Below are positions 36,699 to 45,653 of a stretch of 64,000 nucleotides of DNA, in pieces. Location: assembly GCF_002865985.1 (NCBI RefSeq), contig NZ_LNDD01000003.1, forward strand, positions 248,001 to 312,000. Reading direction: 5' to 3'. The notes beneath the pieces are model-generated. The model was not told where the DNA came from and searched no databases. It saw nothing but the letters and a program-made list of their open reading frames with translations. The stretch is from Thermotoga sp. SG1. GTDB lineage: Bacteria; Thermotogota; Thermotogae; Thermotogales; Thermotogaceae. The stretch's first letter is position 1, and each line of letters starts with the position of its first letter. The position numbers and the translations under genes were made by a program.

Positions 36699-37367
36699 TT
36701 GGGAAAACTCATCGTTGTGGGAACACCCATAGGGAATCTGGAGGACATCACCATCAGGGCTTTGAAAACGCTCAGAAGTGTTGATTTGATACTCGCAGAG
36801 GACACCAGAAGAACGATGGTACTTTTGAACAAGTATCGAATAAAAAAACCCCTTCTTTCCTTCACTGATAAAAACTCAAGAAGAAGGATAAAAGAAGTCC
36901 TTCCACTCCTGAAAGAAGGAAAGACCGTGGCACTTGTGAGTGATGCAGGTATGCCAGTGATTTCGGATCCCGGGTACAATCTCATAGAGGAGTGCTGGAA
37001 AAGCGGAATAGAGGTGGATGTGGTACCAGGACCCAGTGCGCTGACCAGTGCCGTTGCCGTGAGTGGTTTTCCCGGGTCCAAATTCATCTTTGAGGGTTTT
37101 CTTCCACGCGGGAAGAACAGAAGAAGACTTCTCAGAACGCTGAAAGAGGAGAAAAGGCCCATCGTCTTTTTCGAATCTCCAGAGAGACTCATCTCCACTC
37201 TGAAGGACATTCTCGAGATACTGGGAGATCGGGAAATATTCATCGCCAGGGAGATGACCAAAATGCACCAGGAGTTTTTCAGGGGGAAAGTGAGTGAGGC
37301 ACTCGAGCACTTCGGGAAGAAGGAAATCCTTGGCGAAATCACGGTGATACTCTCTGGAAAGAGGTGA
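36699..37367 (+). CDS. rsmI: 16S rRNA 2'-O-methyltransferase RsmI
   Basis: RsmI/YraL (222 residues) methylates the ribose of C1402 in 16S rRNA. It is a tetrapyrrole-methylase fold protein with the N-terminal VVGTPIGNLEDITIRAL signature, EDTRRTMVLLNKY, LVSDAGMPVISDPG and PGPSALTSAVAVSGF motifs. The length is slightly below that of E. coli because the C-terminal domain is short. The start is TTG behind GAGGAGGAGATAGT. It sits after the lipoate-ligase-like gene and rsmG, another 16S methylase. Confidence 0.94.
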   Translation: MGKLIVVGTPIGNLEDITIRALKTLRSVDLILAEDTRRTMVLLNKYRIKKPLLSFTDKNSRRRIKEVLPLLKEGKTVALVSDAGMPVISDPGYNLIEECWKSGIEVDVVPGPSALTSAVAVSGFPGSKFIFEGFLPRGKNRRRLLRTLKEEKRPIVFFESPERLISTLKDILEILGDREIFIAREMTKMHQEFFRGKVSEALEHFGKKEILGEITVILSGKR

Positions 37368-37371
37368 AAGA

Positions 37372-37803
37372 ATGAAACAACCATTCGAGAGGGTACTGAG
37401 GGAGATCTGTTTCATGGTGAAGGTGGAAGGAAGAAAGGTGCTGAAGGATTTTGGAATCACCCCTGCACAGTTTGACATCTTGCAAAAGATATACTTCGAA
37501 GGCCCGAAAAGGCCGGGAGAACTCAGCCTCCTTCTGGGAGTTGCAAAAAGCACCATAAGCGGCCTTGTCAAAAGACTGGAAACGGACGGTTACCTCACAA
37601 GGACACCGGACGCCACAGACGGAAGGGCTTATCTTCTGGACATAACCAAAAAGGGAGAAAAAGTCATAGAAAAAGTCATAGAAAGAAGGGAGAACTTCAT
37701 AGAAAAGATCACGAGTGAACTTGGACAAGAAAAAGCCGAAAACATTCTAAGGATTCTCAAAGAACTGAAAGACATCATGGAAAAGAATTTTTCCAAACAG
37801 TAA
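37372..37803 (+). CDS. MarR-family transcriptional regulator
   Basis: This 143-residue winged-helix protein has the MarR layout: an N-terminal dimerisation helix, recognition helix in LSLLLGVAKSTISGLVKRLE, the wing GYLTRTPDATDGRAYLLDITKKG with its conserved DGR, and C-terminal dimer helices. It ends 60 bases before the envelope cluster and could regulate it or the upstream unit, but no operator is obvious. It does not carry a cysteine sensor motif. It probably responds to a small ligand. Confidence 0.92.
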   Translation: MKQPFERVLREICFMVKVEGRKVLKDFGITPAQFDILQKIYFEGPKRPGELSLLLGVAKSTISGLVKRLETDGYLTRTPDATDGRAYLLDITKKGEKVIEKVIERRENFIEKITSELGQEKAENILRILKELKDIMEKNFSKQ

Positions 37804-37863
37804 ACTCTATCTTCATGAGGTGTTTTCAAGGATGCTTTAAGGTTGAAGAGGGAGGTGAAGGTG

Positions 37864-39081
37864 TTGAAGAGAATCTTCCTTGCTGGGCTGTTGATCATCG
37901 CCCTTTCCCTGGCTGGCCAGGACATAAAAGATGTGGAACCTGACTCGCCATTTTTTGAAGCTGTGAAGTACGTTGTGGATTCAAAACTCATGGAACTCGA
38001 TGAAAACGGAAATTTCCGGGGGGCTCTTCTGGTCACAAGATACGATATAGCACAGTACATATACAGGCTCGTTATGAGATTCGAATTGGAAAAGCTCAGG
38101 GAAAAGATCTCCCTCTTGGATGAACTCGATATCATCAAGGCAGCCACCATAGCACTGGATGAGAGGACAAAGAAACTAGAAGAGGACTACAAATTAATGG
38201 ATACTAGGATAGAAGATGTGATGTCGAGAATAACCTCCAGCGCGAGTGACCTTTCTGAGCTGGAGGTAAAGGTTAACTCCCTCGAAGATGCTTACAGGAA
38301 TCTTTCTCTTGCTTTTGCCAGTTTCAAGCAGGAAACAGGAGGATTTGACACGGAGATATTGAGAAGAATAGACACAGTTGAAAAGAGGTTGCAAGAGCTT
38401 GAGAAGATTTCCGGTGAACATTTTTCCAGGTTAGGAGTAATAGAGGATAGCCTGAAAAGAGCAGAAACCATGCTCTCAAATTTAGAAGAGACGGTCACAA
38501 AACTTGGGACCGAAACACAGAATCTTCTTGCCTGGAAGAAGGATGCAGGTGGTGATATTCTCCTCCTGAAAGGAAAGGTGGAGAGTCTGACAAAGCACCT
38601 TAACGAGACTACAGAGAATGTAAAATCGCTCTCTTCGGATCTTGTGAAATTGAGGGAGGTGCTCCTTCAAAACATCTCGGATGTCTCTGGTAGAACATCC
38701 AGCCTGGAGGCAAAGCTGGCAGATCTTGAAAACGAAATCTCTCAGGCTTCTGAGAGAATACTCGATCTTGAAAGCAAATTAGCGACAGTTGAGAAGGGGC
38801 TAGAAACGTTGTCTTCTCGCACCTCGAACCTGGAAAAGGCACAGGTGGAATACCAGATGGCTGAATCCAGTCTGGAAAGGGAAGTGAAGGATCTCAAACA
38901 GCAGGTTGCCGCTCTTTCGGACAGATTGCAGAGTGTTTCATCGGACGTGAGAACGTTGACTCAGAAACTTGCAGAAGAAGAGAAGAAAACTCAGGAAATT
39001 CCTGTCAACACGAATCTGTTGATGATGATCGGTGTGGGAGCACTTGCGATCGTACTGGGAATCTTACTGTTATCAAGGTGA
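37864..39081 (+). CDS. Omp-alpha-like envelope protein: SLH domain, coiled coil, C-terminal membrane anchor
   Basis: This 405-residue protein begins with a signal peptide (MKRIFLAGLLIIALSLA), then a single SLH-type domain (about 20-80, with FFEAVKYVVDSKLMEL and VTRYDIAQYIYRLV), a very long coiled coil (about 85-375) rich in heptad Leu/Ile, and a C-terminal hydrophobic helix (about 385-403). This is the architecture of Thermotoga Omp-alpha, the rod that spans the periplasm between wall and toga. The SLH end would bind cell-wall polymer and the tail the outer sheath. I chose TTG at 37864 behind GGAGGTGAAGGTG; a TTG at 37843 is also in frame. Confidence 0.82.
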   Translation: MKRIFLAGLLIIALSLAGQDIKDVEPDSPFFEAVKYVVDSKLMELDENGNFRGALLVTRYDIAQYIYRLVMRFELEKLREKISLLDELDIIKAATIALDERTKKLEEDYKLMDTRIEDVMSRITSSASDLSELEVKVNSLEDAYRNLSLAFASFKQETGGFDTEILRRIDTVEKRLQELEKISGEHFSRLGVIEDSLKRAETMLSNLEETVTKLGTETQNLLAWKKDAGGDILLLKGKVESLTKHLNETTENVKSLSSDLVKLREVLLQNISDVSGRTSSLEAKLADLENEISQASERILDLESKLATVEKGLETLSSRTSNLEKAQVEYQMAESSLEREVKDLKQQVAALSDRLQSVSSDVRTLTQKLAEEEKKTQEIPVNTNLLMMIGVGALAIVLGILLLSR

Positions 39082-39085
39082 TAGG

Positions 39086-39844
39086 ATGGTGAGAGGAATT
39101 GCTTTTGCCGCTGGAGGTGTCAAAGGAGCGGCTCATCTTGCGCTCCTTGAGAGAACGGGCGACGTCTTCGATGTAGTGACAGGGTCATCCATTGGCTCGA
39201 TCGTTGGGGCTCTGTATGCCCTGCACGGAGATCCCAGCATAGTCAGGGAGATCACCTTCTCCATCATGAAAAAGCACCTTCAGGATTTGAAGAAGACTGA
39301 GAGTGAAGGTACGTGGAGAGGGATATTCCAGAGGTCACTTTTCAAAGCGGATATTCTGTTTTCTGTTCTCAAAGAGGTGTTTGGAAGAAAGAAGTTTTCC
39401 GATTGCAGGAAGAAACTGGGAGTTGTGGTCTTCGACACGGAGAACATGGAGTCTCTCCTGGTAACAGAAGGTTTCCTCATAGATGCGGTTGTTGCAAGTA
39501 GTTCCGTTCCAGGCTACTTCGAGCCAATCTGGCTAGGAGGAAATCCCGTCCTGGACGGGGGTGTGCTTTCTCCAACTCCTGTGTCACAGGCCAGAGACCT
39601 GGAAGCGGATTTTGTCGTTGCGTCCACCTTCAGCAGAAAAAAGGGCGAAAAGTTCAAGAACCACTTTGAGATGTTCTTTGCAATGGACAGGTGGAAGGAG
39701 ATCATACTGGAACAGGAAGAGCTCTCTCAAGCAGACTTTGTGGTGGTTCACAACGTGAACGAGTCATGGAACGAGTTCGAAAAGTACTATGAAATTTACA
39801 AAAAAGCCCTCGAAGATTTGAAAGGGGTGAAATGGCCCTGGTAA
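39086..39844 (+). CDS. Patatin-like phospholipase with intact catalytic dyad
   Basis: This 252-residue protein is a patatin-family lipid acyl hydrolase. The oxyanion motif AGGVKGAAHLALLE, the nucleophile S35 in GSSIGS (GxSxG) and the dyad aspartate D157 in VLDGGV are all intact. No signal peptide is present, so it is predicted to act in the cytoplasm or at the inner membrane. The ATG at 39086 lies 4 bases after the SLH gene. It overlaps the degenerate patatin gene by 13 bases, implying co-production. Lipid substrate unknown. Confidence 0.88.
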   Translation: MVRGIAFAAGGVKGAAHLALLERTGDVFDVVTGSSIGSIVGALYALHGDPSIVREITFSIMKKHLQDLKKTESEGTWRGIFQRSLFKADILFSVLKEVFGRKKFSDCRKKLGVVVFDTENMESLLVTEGFLIDAVVASSSVPGYFEPIWLGGNPVLDGGVLSPTPVSQARDLEADFVVASTFSRKKGEKFKNHFEMFFAMDRWKEIILEQEELSQADFVVVHNVNESWNEFEKYYEIYKKALEDLKGVKWPW

Positions 39845-40590
39845 TTTCTTTCGGTGGAGAAAACGGAGCGTACCTAGGAAGCATTGGTGTGTTGAAGGCA
39901 TTGAAGGAGATAGGAGAAGATGCTGTAGCGGTGAGATGCTGTGGTATATCCTCTGTTCCGTGTGGACTGTTTTTCCTCACGCGCTCTTCCAACAGGACAT
40001 ATTCCATCTTGGTGAAAGAATGGAAGAATCTGGAAAAGCTTCTGAGTCCTTTTTTTTCAAGAGGAATCGACAGGTTTTCCATGTTCGATGTTCTCAGAAT
40101 TTTGATGAGAGTGGGAGATAGCCTGAACGGAGTACGAAACCACGAACGCCTTTACAGATACGTGGATAAACTCTTTCCTGCACAGAAGATACCGAGAGGT
40201 CTTGAAATCTGGGTTTTCGATCTTCTGGATGGTAAAGAGGTGGTGTTTGGAGAAGGAAGTGACCTGAGAGAGGCGGTGAAAGCATCTCTTTCTTTTCCTA
40301 TTCTCTATCGGCCATACAGAGATAGGTACGTTTCACTCCCATGGGTTACCGGTGTACCAGAAGGGGATGTGATCGTGTCCTTTGAACTGAAAGAAGAAGA
40401 GCATTCCTACCGAAACGCCCTCGATTACCTCTTTCTCTCAACGATCGCACGAACAAAGAAGATAGAAAAGACAAGAATGGAAAGAGCAAAACAGGTTTTG
40501 AAAGTGGAATGTTCTTCCTTTTCTCCTGTGCTCACCACACGACGAGCTTACGAAAGAACCTTGAAGCTTTTTGGGAGGGTGGAGAAATGA
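39832..40590 (+). CDS. Degenerate patatin-like protein (catalytic motifs lost)
   Basis: This 252-residue protein is similar in length and opening to the upstream patatin. It keeps the oxyanion-like SFGGENGAYLGSIGVLKAL, but the nucleophile region reads GISSV (residues 38-42; the final glycine of GxSxG is lost) and no DGG/A motif is found in the later half (VSLPWVTGVPEGD stands in its place). It is therefore probably a non-catalytic partner. The start overlaps the upstream gene by 13 bases, and it ends in ATGA with the OstA-like gene. Homology to patatins is inferred from the N-terminal motif. Confidence 0.72.
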   Translation: MALVISFGGENGAYLGSIGVLKALKEIGEDAVAVRCCGISSVPCGLFFLTRSSNRTYSILVKEWKNLEKLLSPFFSRGIDRFSMFDVLRILMRVGDSLNGVRNHERLYRYVDKLFPAQKIPRGLEIWVFDLLDGKEVVFGEGSDLREAVKASLSFPILYRPYRDRYVSLPWVTGVPEGDVIVSFELKEEEHSYRNALDYLFLSTIARTKKIEKTRMERAKQVLKVECSSFSPVLTTRRAYERTLKLFGRVEK

Positions 40591-41204
40591 AGAAGTTCGT
40601 AGTGATGCTTCTTGTTTTTGTGAGTTTTTTGGTGTTTCCGAAAACGATACACATAAAGGCGGATTTTGTGAAACCTTCCGAGGAAGAGATAGAATACTCC
40701 GGAAACGTCTTTCTTGAAATAGAAGAAGAAAGTTTCACATTACAGGCGGAAAGTCTTGTTGTAAGAAAACTTTCTGGAAAGTGGAGAATCACAGAGGCGA
40801 GTTCTTCTGTGACTGTAACACTGGAAGACGGTGAGATCTCTGGAGAGAGTCTTGTGTACGATGTGGAAACAAGGGAAGGAACCATCACAGGAAACGTAGT
40901 TGGTAACTTTCAGGATAGATCCAGTACGGAAACCATCCTCGTCAATTGTCATGAACTCGTGTTCAACCTAGAAGAGAATGTTTTCATCGGATCTGGAAAC
41001 GTACAGATCAAAAGGGGAGCAGTGGAGGCTTTCTGCGGGAGTTTCGTCTACAGAAGAAGTGATGGGATCATAGAACTTGTTGAAGAGGTTGATTTGAACG
41101 ACACTGAGAAGAACCTCAAGATGAAGGCCGACAAAGTGGTTATGGATCTTGAAGCTGACACGATGGAAGCAATGTCCGTTTCTGTCACTCTAGAGGTGGA
41201 ATGA
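40587..41204 (+). CDS. OstA/LptA-like periplasmic protein
   Basis: This 205-residue protein has a signal peptide (about 1-17) and then a repeated beta pattern typical of OstA/LptA jelly-roll folds: IEYSGNVFLEIEEESFTLQAESLVV, then DGEISGESLVYDVETREGTITGNVVG and a third turn with ENVFIGSGNVQIKRGAVEAFCG. LptA carries LPS across the periplasm, but Thermotoga has no classical LPS, so another outer-envelope lipid or polymer may be handled. It is last in the SLH-patatin-patatin unit. The fold assignment is from repeat pattern. Confidence 0.75.
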   Translation: MKKFVVMLLVFVSFLVFPKTIHIKADFVKPSEEEIEYSGNVFLEIEEESFTLQAESLVVRKLSGKWRITEASSSVTVTLEDGEISGESLVYDVETREGTITGNVVGNFQDRSSTETILVNCHELVFNLEENVFIGSGNVQIKRGAVEAFCGSFVYRRSDGIIELVEEVDLNDTEKNLKMKADKVVMDLEADTMEAMSVSVTLEVE

Positions 41205-43795
41205 TGAAGGTCATCACCACGCACAGATCACCGGATTTCGATGCTTTTGCTTCATGCGTAGCGGCAAAAAAACTTTTTCCCGATCACACCATCGTGTTGC
41301 CAGGGAATCCAGCAAGGAACCTTTCCGAGTTTCTGAAGATATACTCCGATCGATTTGAATTTCTCTGGGAGCATGAGTTTGATGGCGACGTTTCGGAACT
41401 CGTCATCGTCGATACTTCATCCCTCGATCGAATACCAGAAAGGATCAGAGAAAAGATACAGAACACGAAAATAACGGTCTTCGATCATCACGTTGAGGAA
41501 AGTACTCTCAACGGTGTAGTGGATAGAGTGGGAGCCACCATCACCCTTCTTGTTGAGCTTCTCATGAAAGAGGGAATCTCCATAGATGCTACTGAGGCCA
41601 CCCTTTTCATGATAGCGCTCTACGATGATACAGGAAATCTTCTTTTTTCTTCGACAACTCCGCGTGATCTTGAAGTTGCGAAATTTTTGCTGGAAAACGG
41701 AGCAAAGCTCGACGAGGTAGCACTCTACACGAAAGAAGAACTCACATCGCAGCAGATGGAACTACTGAACACGCTACTCGAAAACGCTCGTGAATACGAA
41801 GTGAACGGTATTCCCGTGACCATATCAACAGCTGAGTATGAAGGTTTCTTGGGTGGTTTGGGGCTGGTTGTGAGCAAGGCATGGGAAATGAGTGGTAGCG
41901 AGACGTTCATTGCAGTCGTGAAGATGGGGAAAAAGGTGTACGTTGTGGGAAGAACGTCTTCTCCTGATGTGGATCTTGGTTCGCTGATGAAAAGTCTTGG
42001 AGGAGGAGGCCATACAAGGGCAGCGTCAGCAACGATCGTCGGAAAAGAGCCAAAAGAGGCCTTCAGTGAGATCTTGAGCAGATTGCACGATCACGTGGTG
42101 CCCGTTCTTAGAGCAAAGGATATCATGTCGTCTCCTGTGAAGGTTGTTCTTGCAGACATGACGATCAAGGAAGTGAACAGATTGATGGAACAGACAGGTC
42201 ACAACGGTTTTCCTGTGGTGGAAGGAAACAAACTGGTGGGTATTGTGACGAAAAAAGCAGTTGACAAGGCGATGAACCACAACCTGGGAGACAGACCTGT
42301 GAAATCTATCATGACATCAAATCTCGTGGTAGCAACACCCGACACCCCTGTGACGAAACTGAGAGAACTCATGGTGGAAAACGCCATAGGCAGAATACCC
42401 ATATTGGAAAACGGTATTCTCGTTGGAATCGTGACCAGAAGTGATGTACTGAGGGCAATATTCGGAAAGCCGTTCAAGAAGTACGTAAGACCTGTCTTCA
42501 GGGAAAATGGTCAGATCTTCAGGAACGTAACGGATCTTCTGATAAAACGTGTAAAGCCACAGCTACTCAACCTCTTCAGACTCCTTGGAAAATTTGGAGA
42601 CGAGGTGAACATGCCAGTTTACGCTGTGGGCGGATTCGTGAGAGATTTGCTCCTTGGGATAGAGAACCTCGACATAGACATTGTGGTGGAAGGAAACGCT
42701 ATGGAATTTGCGGAGTACGCACGAAGGTTTTTGCCTGCAAAGTTGGTAAAACACGAAAAATTCATGACCGCTTCTCTTTTTTTAAAAGGTGGTTTGAGAA
42801 TAGACATCGCCACCGCCAGGATGGAATACTATGAATCTCCTGCCAAATTGCCGGACGTTGAGATGAGCACGATAAAAAAAGATCTCTACAGGCGTGACTT
42901 TACGATAAACGCTATGGCCATAAAGCTAAATCCTGGTGATTTCGGATTGCTCGTGGATTTCTTCGGTGGGTACAGAGATCTGAAAGAGGGCATCATTCGC
43001 GTTCTACATACCCTCAGTTTTGTGGACGATCCCACCAGGATTCTCCGTGCCATCAGGTTCGAACAAAGGTTTGATTTTCGCATAGAAGAAACAACAGAAA
43101 GGTTGCTGAGACAGGCGGTCGAAGAAGGGTACCTCGAGAAAACAACGGGTGCCCGCATAAGACAGGAGATAGAGAAGATACTCGAAGAAAAGAATCCGCT
43201 GAAATCCATCAGGAGAATGGCCGAATTCGACATAATAAAGCACCTTTTTCCGAAAACCTACTACACACCCGCCATGGACAAAAAGATGGAAAACCTCTTC
43301 AGGAACATACCCTGGGTAGAGGAAAACTTCGGTGAAGTCAATAAATTCTACGCGGTCCTTCATGTATTCCTTGAGTTTTACGACGAGGAAAACTGGGAGA
43401 AGGTAAAAAAGAGATACTCTCTCAAGAAAAATCTGATAAATGAGGTAAAACATGTGGAAAAGAGTGCTCTTGCTCTTTTAGAAATGCTCAAAGAGGGTGT
43501 GCCGACGTCTTTTATATATCCTCTCGTAAAGGGTGTCAGCCGTGAAACGATATGCCATTTCCTGGCTTACCTTGAGGGAGAAGAGGAGGAGAGATTCAAG
43601 GCTCATCTACTCAGGATCAGAGACACAAAGCTTGAGAAGGTAGATGGGAACTATCTCATCGAAAAGGGTATCAAATCCGGTAAAATAATTGGAGAGGTGT
43701 TGGAGAGAGTCCTCATGAAGAAGCTCGATGGTGATACAAGAGATGAGGAAGAGATACTGAGAGAAATTCTTGCATCACTGGAAATGGAGGGATAG
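41201..43795 (+). CDS. DHH phosphoesterase - CBS - tRNA nucleotidyltransferase fusion protein
   Basis: This 864-residue protein has a DHH/DHHA1 phosphoesterase part (about 1-300; THRSPDFDAF, VIVDTSSLD, VFDHHVEES, GGGGHTRAA), two CBS repeats (about 305-430), and a class II CCA/poly(A) nucleotidyltransferase (about 460-860) with VGGFVRDLLLGIENLDIDIVVEG and RRDFTINAMAIKL. The same fusion occurs in Aquifex and Thermotoga relatives and is thought to add CCA or A to tRNA ends. The DHH part could be a Nrn-type nuclease or pyrophosphatase; CBS suggests adenosine-nucleotide control. It overlaps the previous gene in ATGA. Confidence 0.9.
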   Translation: MMKVITTHRSPDFDAFASCVAAKKLFPDHTIVLPGNPARNLSEFLKIYSDRFEFLWEHEFDGDVSELVIVDTSSLDRIPERIREKIQNTKITVFDHHVEESTLNGVVDRVGATITLLVELLMKEGISIDATEATLFMIALYDDTGNLLFSSTTPRDLEVAKFLLENGAKLDEVALYTKEELTSQQMELLNTLLENAREYEVNGIPVTISTAEYEGFLGGLGLVVSKAWEMSGSETFIAVVKMGKKVYVVGRTSSPDVDLGSLMKSLGGGGHTRAASATIVGKEPKEAFSEILSRLHDHVVPVLRAKDIMSSPVKVVLADMTIKEVNRLMEQTGHNGFPVVEGNKLVGIVTKKAVDKAMNHNLGDRPVKSIMTSNLVVATPDTPVTKLRELMVENAIGRIPILENGILVGIVTRSDVLRAIFGKPFKKYVRPVFRENGQIFRNVTDLLIKRVKPQLLNLFRLLGKFGDEVNMPVYAVGGFVRDLLLGIENLDIDIVVEGNAMEFAEYARRFLPAKLVKHEKFMTASLFLKGGLRIDIATARMEYYESPAKLPDVEMSTIKKDLYRRDFTINAMAIKLNPGDFGLLVDFFGGYRDLKEGIIRVLHTLSFVDDPTRILRAIRFEQRFDFRIEETTERLLRQAVEEGYLEKTTGARIRQEIEKILEEKNPLKSIRRMAEFDIIKHLFPKTYYTPAMDKKMENLFRNIPWVEENFGEVNKFYAVLHVFLEFYDEENWEKVKKRYSLKKNLINEVKHVEKSALALLEMLKEGVPTSFIYPLVKGVSRETICHFLAYLEGEEEERFKAHLLRIRDTKLEKVDGNYLIEKGIKSGKIIGEVLERVLMKKLDGDTRDEEEILREILASLEMEG

Positions 43796-43796
43796 A

Positions 43797-45344
43797 ATGA
43801 GTCTGAAAGAGAGGCTGGAAGATTTGAAGAAAAGAGAAAAAGAGATAGAACAGGGTGGAGGACCAGAAAAGGTTGAGAAACAGCATCGCGCGGGGAAACT
43901 TACCGCATGGGAGAGATTGGAATTACTCCTTGATCCTGGATCCTTTGTGGAGATAGACAAACTCGTTGAACACAGAAACACCTACTTTGGACTGGATAAG
44001 ATGAGACTTCCAAGAGATGGTGTCATAACAGGAATAGGGGAGATAAACGGAAGAAAAGTGGCCGTTTTCTCCCAGGACTTCACCGTGATGGGTGGATCTC
44101 TAGGAGAGATGCACGCAAAGAAGATAGTGAAACTGCTCGATCTTGCTCTGAAGATGGGAATTCCTGTTGTGGGAATAAACGATTCAGGTGGTGCTCGTAT
44201 ACAGGAGGGAGTGGATGCGCTCGCTGGATACGGTGAGATATTCTTCAGGAACACCCTAGCATCGGGGGTGATTCCACAGATCACCGTGATAGCGGGGCCC
44301 TGTGCTGGGGGAGCCGTTTACTCTCCCGCACTCACCGATTTCATCGTGATGGTCGATCAAACAGCGAGGATGTTCATAACGGGCCCAAACGTGATAAAGG
44401 CGGTGACCGGTGAAGAGATCTCCCAGGAAGACCTCGGAGGTGCTATGGTTCACAACCAGAGGAGCGGGAACGCCCACTTTCTGGCAAACGACGATGAAAA
44501 GGCGATGGAACTCGTAAGGAAACTTCTCTCTTATCTTCCTTCCAACAACGCAGAGGAACCCCCCATCGAAAACCCAGATCTAGAACTTGAAATGTCCGAA
44601 GATATCCTAGATGTTCTACCCGACAATCCGAACAAGGGCTACGACGTGAGAGAAATTATCAGAAGGGTAGTCGATCACGGTGAATTTTTCGAGGTTCAAC
44701 CGTACTTTGCAAAAAACATTGTGATCGGTTTTGGGAGAGTGCAAGGAAGAGTGGTAGGAATAGTGGCGAATCAGCCTTCAATCCTTGCTGGTGTTCTGGA
44801 CATCGATTCCTCAGATAAGGCGGCTCGTTTCATAAGGTTTCTCGATGCTTTCAACATTCCAATATTGACCTTTGTGGACACGCCCGGGTACCTCCCGGGT
44901 GTTGCACAAGAACACGGTGGTATCATTAGGCACGGAGCAAAACTGCTTTACGCTTACAGCGAGGCAACATCTCCAAAGATCACGGTGATTCTGAGGAAAG
45001 CCTATGGTGGAGCGTACATTGCCATGGGTAGCAAACACCTGGGAGCCGATATGGTCCTTGCTTGGCCCACCGCCGAGATCGCCGTCATGGGACCAGAAGG
45101 TGCAGCGAACATCATTTTCAAAAAAGAGATTGCATCTTCTTCAAATCCTGAAGAAACCAGGAAGAAACTCATTGAAGAATACAAAGAGCAGTTTGCAAAT
45201 CCCTACATAGCAGCGAGCAGGGGATACGTGGATATAGTGATAGATCCGCGGGACACAAGAAAGTACATAGCGAAGGCTCTTGAAGTATGTGAAACGAAAG
45301 TTGAGTACAGACCGAAGAAGAAGCATGGAAACATCCCACTGTGA
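43797..45344 (+). CDS. Acyl-CoA carboxyltransferase subunit (methylmalonyl-CoA decarboxylase alpha / propionyl-CoA carboxylase beta)
   Basis: This 515-residue protein is the carboxyltransferase of biotin-dependent acyl-CoA carboxylases and decarboxylases. Typical segments are GKLTAWERLELLLDPGSF, VVGINDSGGARIQEGVDALAG, IAGPCAGGAVYSPALTDF, FVDTPGYLPGVAQEHGGIIRHGAKLLYAY and AEIAVMGPEGAANI. With the two following genes it resembles the MmdA-D-C arrangement of sodium-pumping methylmalonyl-CoA decarboxylase. The beta subunit is not here, so a plain carboxylase cannot be excluded. The ATG lies one base after the preceding stop, behind GGAGGGATAGA. Confidence 0.92.
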   Translation: MSLKERLEDLKKREKEIEQGGGPEKVEKQHRAGKLTAWERLELLLDPGSFVEIDKLVEHRNTYFGLDKMRLPRDGVITGIGEINGRKVAVFSQDFTVMGGSLGEMHAKKIVKLLDLALKMGIPVVGINDSGGARIQEGVDALAGYGEIFFRNTLASGVIPQITVIAGPCAGGAVYSPALTDFIVMVDQTARMFITGPNVIKAVTGEEISQEDLGGAMVHNQRSGNAHFLANDDEKAMELVRKLLSYLPSNNAEEPPIENPDLELEMSEDILDVLPDNPNKGYDVREIIRRVVDHGEFFEVQPYFAKNIVIGFGRVQGRVVGIVANQPSILAGVLDIDSSDKAARFIRFLDAFNIPILTFVDTPGYLPGVAQEHGGIIRHGAKLLYAYSEATSPKITVILRKAYGGAYIAMGSKHLGADMVLAWPTAEIAVMGPEGAANIIFKKEIASSSNPEETRKKLIEEYKEQFANPYIAASRGYVDIVIDPRDTRKYIAKALEVCETKVEYRPKKKHGNIPL

Positions 45345-45353
45345 GGTGAGTCG

Positions 45354-45653
45354 ATGGTTCAAATATTCGTTTTCGGTATCGTGGCTGTTTTTCTGGTTTT
45401 TCTGGTACTGTTTTTCTTCTCTGTATTTTTGAAATTTTTCTCAAAACGCGAGCGACCCACCACCGTGGAAGAAAAGCCACGTGGAATAGAAGAAGAGGTC
45501 ATTGCGGTGATATCGGCGGCCGTTGCACAGGTGATTGAGGGAGAATACAGGATCGTCTCTATAAAGCGAAAGACAGACAGACGTAGGTTTGAGGCATGGA
45601 AAAAGAGCGGATGGAGGAGGAGAAGATGGTCAGAAGGTTCCGAGTGGTGGTGA
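45354..45653 (+). CDS. OadG/MmdD-like small membrane subunit
   Basis: This 99-residue protein has one N-terminal membrane helix (about 4-29) and a tail with EEEVIAVISAAVAQVIEGEYRIVSIKR, the hallmark of OadG/MmdD delta-type subunits that hold the decarboxylase together. The C-terminus (WKKSGWRRRRW) also fits. It lies 9 bases after the carboxyltransferase gene and overlaps the biotin-carrier gene by 28 bases. The short length and low conservation make the context important for the call. Confidence 0.82.
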   Translation: MVQIFVFGIVAVFLVFLVLFFFSVFLKFFSKRERPTTVEEKPRGIEEEVIAVISAAVAQVIEGEYRIVSIKRKTDRRRFEAWKKSGWRRRRWSEGSEWW

